64,000 nucleotides of DNA from Methylobacterium sp. 2A (GTDB lineage: Bacteria > Pseudomonadota > Alphaproteobacteria > Rhizobiales > Beijerinckiaceae), in the NCBI RefSeq assembly GCF_009806555.1, contig NZ_VUOK01000029.1, forward strand, positions 62,001-126,000, read 5' to 3'. Shown one piece after another: positions 62,119 to 64,000 of this stretch. The notes below the pieces were generated by a model that worked only from the letters and a program-made list of their open reading frames with translations, was not told the DNA's origin and did not search any database. Within the stretch, counting starts at the first letter, position 1. The number at the start of each line of letters is the position of its first letter. A program made the position numbers and the translations under genes.

Positions 62119-62976
62119 TCAGGCCGCCGCCGGAACCCGGCCCTCGCGCTGGATCACCTCCGAGGCGAGGCGCAGATAGGCCTGACTGCCGGCGCATTTC
62201 AGGTCGTACAGCAGGGCCGGCTTGCCGTGCGAGGGCGCCTCGGAGATCCGCACGTTGCGCGGGATCACGGTCTCGTAGACCTTGTCGCCCATGAAGCCGC
62301 GCACATCCGCCACCACCTGGGCGGAGAGGTTGTTGCGCGGATCGAACATCGTCAGCACGATGCCCTGGATCGTCAATTTCGGGTTGAGGGCGCCGCGCAC
62401 CTGCTCGACCGTCCGCAACAATTGGCTCAGACCCTCCAGGGCGAAGAACTCGCATTGCAGCGGCACCAGCACGGCATCGGCCGCCGCCAGGGCGTTGATG
62501 GTCAGGAGGTTGAGCGAGGGCGGGCAGTCGATCAGCACGTAGCTGATCCGGCTCAGGCTCGGCGCCTGGGTCAGGCTCTTCAGCGTGCCGCGCAAGCGAT
62601 GCGCCCGGTCGGGCAGGGTGGCGAGCTCCAGCTCCAGCCCGAGGAGATCCATGGTGGAGGGCGCGATCGACAGCCGCGGCACCGCCGTGGGGATCACCGC
62701 CTGGGCGAGCGAGGCTTCGCCCGCCATCACCTCGTAGGTCGAGACCCGCCGGTTCGCCCGGTCGATGCCCAGACCCGTCGAGGCGTTGCCCTGGGGATCG
62801 AGATCGATCACCAGCACGTCCTCGCCGATCGCCGCCAGGGCGGTGCCGAGGTTGATCGCCGTCGTGGTCTTGCCGACGCCGCCCTTCTGGTTGGCGAGGG
62901 CCAGGACGCGGACGGGGCGACGCACGGAAGACTCCATGGACCGGTCGGCGGGCTCGCCGAGGATGGCTTCGCTCAT
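62119..62976 (-). CDS. parA: Chromosome partitioning ATPase ParA
   Basis: 285-residue Walker-type ATPase that carries ParB-parS complexes over the nucleoid. The deviant Walker A motif is NQKGGVGKTT (Lys36); Walker B is LIDCPPSLNLLT. Further motifs are DLDPQGNASTGLG and TMFDPRNNLS. Its ATG overlaps the rsmG stop by 4 bases, supporting the start at 62976; an internal ATG (MESSVRRPVRV) is an alternative. Operon rsmG-parA-parB. Confidence 0.97.
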   Translation of the reverse strand: MSEAILGEPADRSMESSVRRPVRVLALANQKGGVGKTTTAINLGTALAAIGEDVLVIDLDPQGNASTGLGIDRANRRVSTYEVMAGEASLAQAVIPTAVPRLSIAPSTMDLLGLELELATLPDRAHRLRGTLKSLTQAPSLSRISYVLIDCPPSLNLLTINALAAADAVLVPLQCEFFALEGLSQLLRTVEQVRGALNPKLTIQGIVLTMFDPRNNLSAQVVADVRGFMGDKVYETVIPRNVRISEAPSHGKPALLYDLKCAGSQAYLRLASEVIQREGRVPAAA

Positions 62977-63611
62977 CGGTGACTCGGGGCGGCGAGGGCG
63001 GTGACGCGCACGATCCGGGCATCGGAATCGGTCCGGCTCGGCACGAGGTCGTTAACGACTGTCCACTGCGCGGCAGCCTGGGTCAATTCAGCATGCGCAT
63101 CCCGGCCCTTCGGAAACAGTCCGGTGGTGCCCGTTTTCAACAATGGTTCCGTCCAGGCGAGGAGTTGAGGCAGGGGCGCGAGGGCCCGGGCGCAGACGAT
63201 CTCGGCGGTTCCGACATAGTCGCCGATCACCGACTCGATCCGTGCGTTGCGGATTCGGGCCGGGGCGCCGGTGAGCCGGGCCGTCTCGGTGAGGAAGGCG
63301 CATTTGCGCGCGTTGCTCTCCACGAGATCGACCCGGATACCGCGCTCGGCCCCCGCGATGGCGAGGATCAGCCCCGGAATGCCGGCGCCGGAGCCGAGGT
63401 CGAGCCAGGTTTTCGCTTCCGGAGCGAGGTCGAGGAGCTGGAGCGCGTCGTCGATGTGGCGGCTCCAGACCTCGGTGAGCGTGGCGGGGCCGACGAGGTT
63501 CTTGATCGGCTGCCAGCGGCGAAGCTGGGCGACGTAGAGGTCCAGGCGCTCGGCTGTTTCACGTGAAACATTCGCGGCCTTGAGGACGCGCGCGCGGTCC
63601 GGATCGGTCAT
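62973..63611 (-). CDS. rsmG: 16S rRNA (guanine527-N7)-methyltransferase
   Basis: 212-residue SAM-dependent enzyme (GidB) that methylates G527 of 16S rRNA. SAM-binding LDLGSGAGIPGLILA, VDLVESNARKCAFL and ARALAPLPQLLAW are present. The N-terminal VSRETAERL is encoded by a perfect parS site (63555-63570), as in many bacteria. The ATG at 63611 is preferred; the open frame beyond it lies in the family B repeat. Confidence 0.96.
   Translation of the reverse strand: MTDPDRARVLKAANVSRETAERLDLYVAQLRRWQPIKNLVGPATLTEVWSRHIDDALQLLDLAPEAKTWLDLGSGAGIPGLILAIAGAERGIRVDLVESNARKCAFLTETARLTGAPARIRNARIESVIGDYVGTAEIVCARALAPLPQLLAWTEPLLKTGTTGLFPKGRDAHAELTQAAAQWTVVNDLVPSRTDSDARIVRVTALAAPSHR
63555..63570. promoter_or_regulatory. 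parS: parS site inside rsmG
   Basis: TGTTTCACGTGAAACA, a perfect 16-bp palindrome, identical to the site at 1779. It lies in the 5' part of rsmG, a classical origin-proximal parS location, and about 1.5 kb from parB. Confidence 0.95.
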
Positions 63612-63667
63612 CGGTGAGCCTGGAGGCAGGCGGAGGCGAACTCCGCCCCCATCCATCCCATCCTCCA

Positions 63668-63778
63668 CCTCATCCTGAGATGCGGCGAAGCCGCCTCGAA
63701 GGAGGGCTCCGGAAGCCTCCGCGATGCCTGGAGCCCTCCTTCGAGGCCTCCGCTGCGCTCCGGCCCCTCAGGATGAGG
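63668..63778. repeat. Palindromic repeat, family B, copy 3
   Basis: CCTCATCCTGAGATGC and CCCCTCAGGATGAGG ends with internal GGAGGGCTCC, GATGCCTGGAGCCCTCCTT and CGAGGCC. It lies between mnmG and rsmG, inside the origin-proximal operon. Confidence 0.85.
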
Positions 63779-63843
63779 GGGTAGCTGGGAAATCAGGTCG
63801 TCGCCCCGGTCGCCAGCCGGCATCCCCATTCCGCACCACCGCA

Positions 63844-64000
63844 TCATAGGCCGGAAGCCGCGATGCGGTCCCCGCGCCGGGCATGGGCAGCCAGCAGCGT
63901 CAGGGCCGCGGGCGTCACGCCCTCGATGCGCGCCGCTTGCCCGAGGGTGCCGGGCCGAACGGTCTCGAGCTTCGTGCGCATCTCGTTGGAGAGGCCGCTG
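63844..64000 (-). CDS. mnmG: tRNA uridine-5-carboxymethylaminomethyl modification enzyme MnmG, C-terminal part
   Basis: Partial gene running off the right edge. The 52 visible codons give [20 protein letters not shown], then [19 protein letters not shown], then [12 protein letters not shown] and a stop, the conserved GidA C terminus with the IEGVTPAAL signature. With MnmE it modifies U34 of several tRNAs. It heads the mnmG-rsmG-parA-parB series. Confidence 0.93.
   Translation of the reverse strand, partial: SGLSNEMRTKLETVRPGTLGQAARIEGVTPAALTLLAAHARRGDRIAASGL

Overview
This is a 64-kb stretch of a high-GC alphaproteobacterial chromosome. Gene content, strong GC3 bias, a ROSE RNA thermometer, Rhizobiales-type palindromic repeats and the mnmG-rsmG-parA-parB block point to Methylobacterium or a close relative; that assignment is inference. 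The right end is the conserved origin-proximal block (mnmG, rsmG, parA, parB facing lptE-holA). A perfect 16-bp parS lies inside rsmG, another perfect parS lies near the left edge, and a degenerate one lies inside leuS. The whole window therefore probably belongs to the ParB/origin domain.

Layout. 0.3-2.3 kb: D-serine dehydratase, a parS site and a small secreted protein. 2.6-9.3 kb: a complete fructose PTS regulon (fruB-fruK-fruA and divergent fruR with two LacI-type operators). 9.7-16 kb: an orphan PhnE-like permease, ethanolamine ammonia-lyase (eutBC) and a TonB-dependent receptor behind a Fur-like box. 16-22.6 kb: FUSC transporter, pth, a VapBC-type toxin-antitoxin pair, ychF and a MaoC hydratase. 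22.7-27.2 kb: a compact WcbI / FkbH-like / acyl carrier protein / MaoC-SDR cluster, the best candidate for an uncharacterised pathway. 27.2-29.3 kb: a DUF2442/DUF4160 pair and mtnA. 29.3-35.2 kb: ftsK, then a heat-shock cluster of two Hsp20 proteins and three small proteins. Two of these share an unrecognised domain, in one case fused to an NDUFS4-like domain. 35.4-42 kb: galM, a membrane-anchored SNase-like protein, a lipid kinase, TerC, and a solute-binding-protein gene broken by a one-base frameshift. 42.3-50.4 kb: leuS, yggS, a UDP-xylose/GT8 module and an L,D-transpeptidase. 50.8-55.4 kb: response regulator, cyclic-nucleotide-binding protein, dapD, an alpha/beta hydrolase and a class A acid phosphatase. 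55.5-59.4 kb: an internally deleted TonB receptor remnant beside its intact paralogue, and an AEC transporter. 59.5-64 kb: lptE, holA, parB, parA, rsmG and the 3' end of mnmG.

Two families of intergenic palindromic repeats recur: a roughly 110-bp multi-hairpin element in at least five full and two partial copies, and a CCTCATCCTGAGG-bounded element in three copies. One copy of the first supplies the C-terminal 40 or so codons of the PhnE-like permease. No rRNA, tRNA, CRISPR array or intact insertion sequence was seen.
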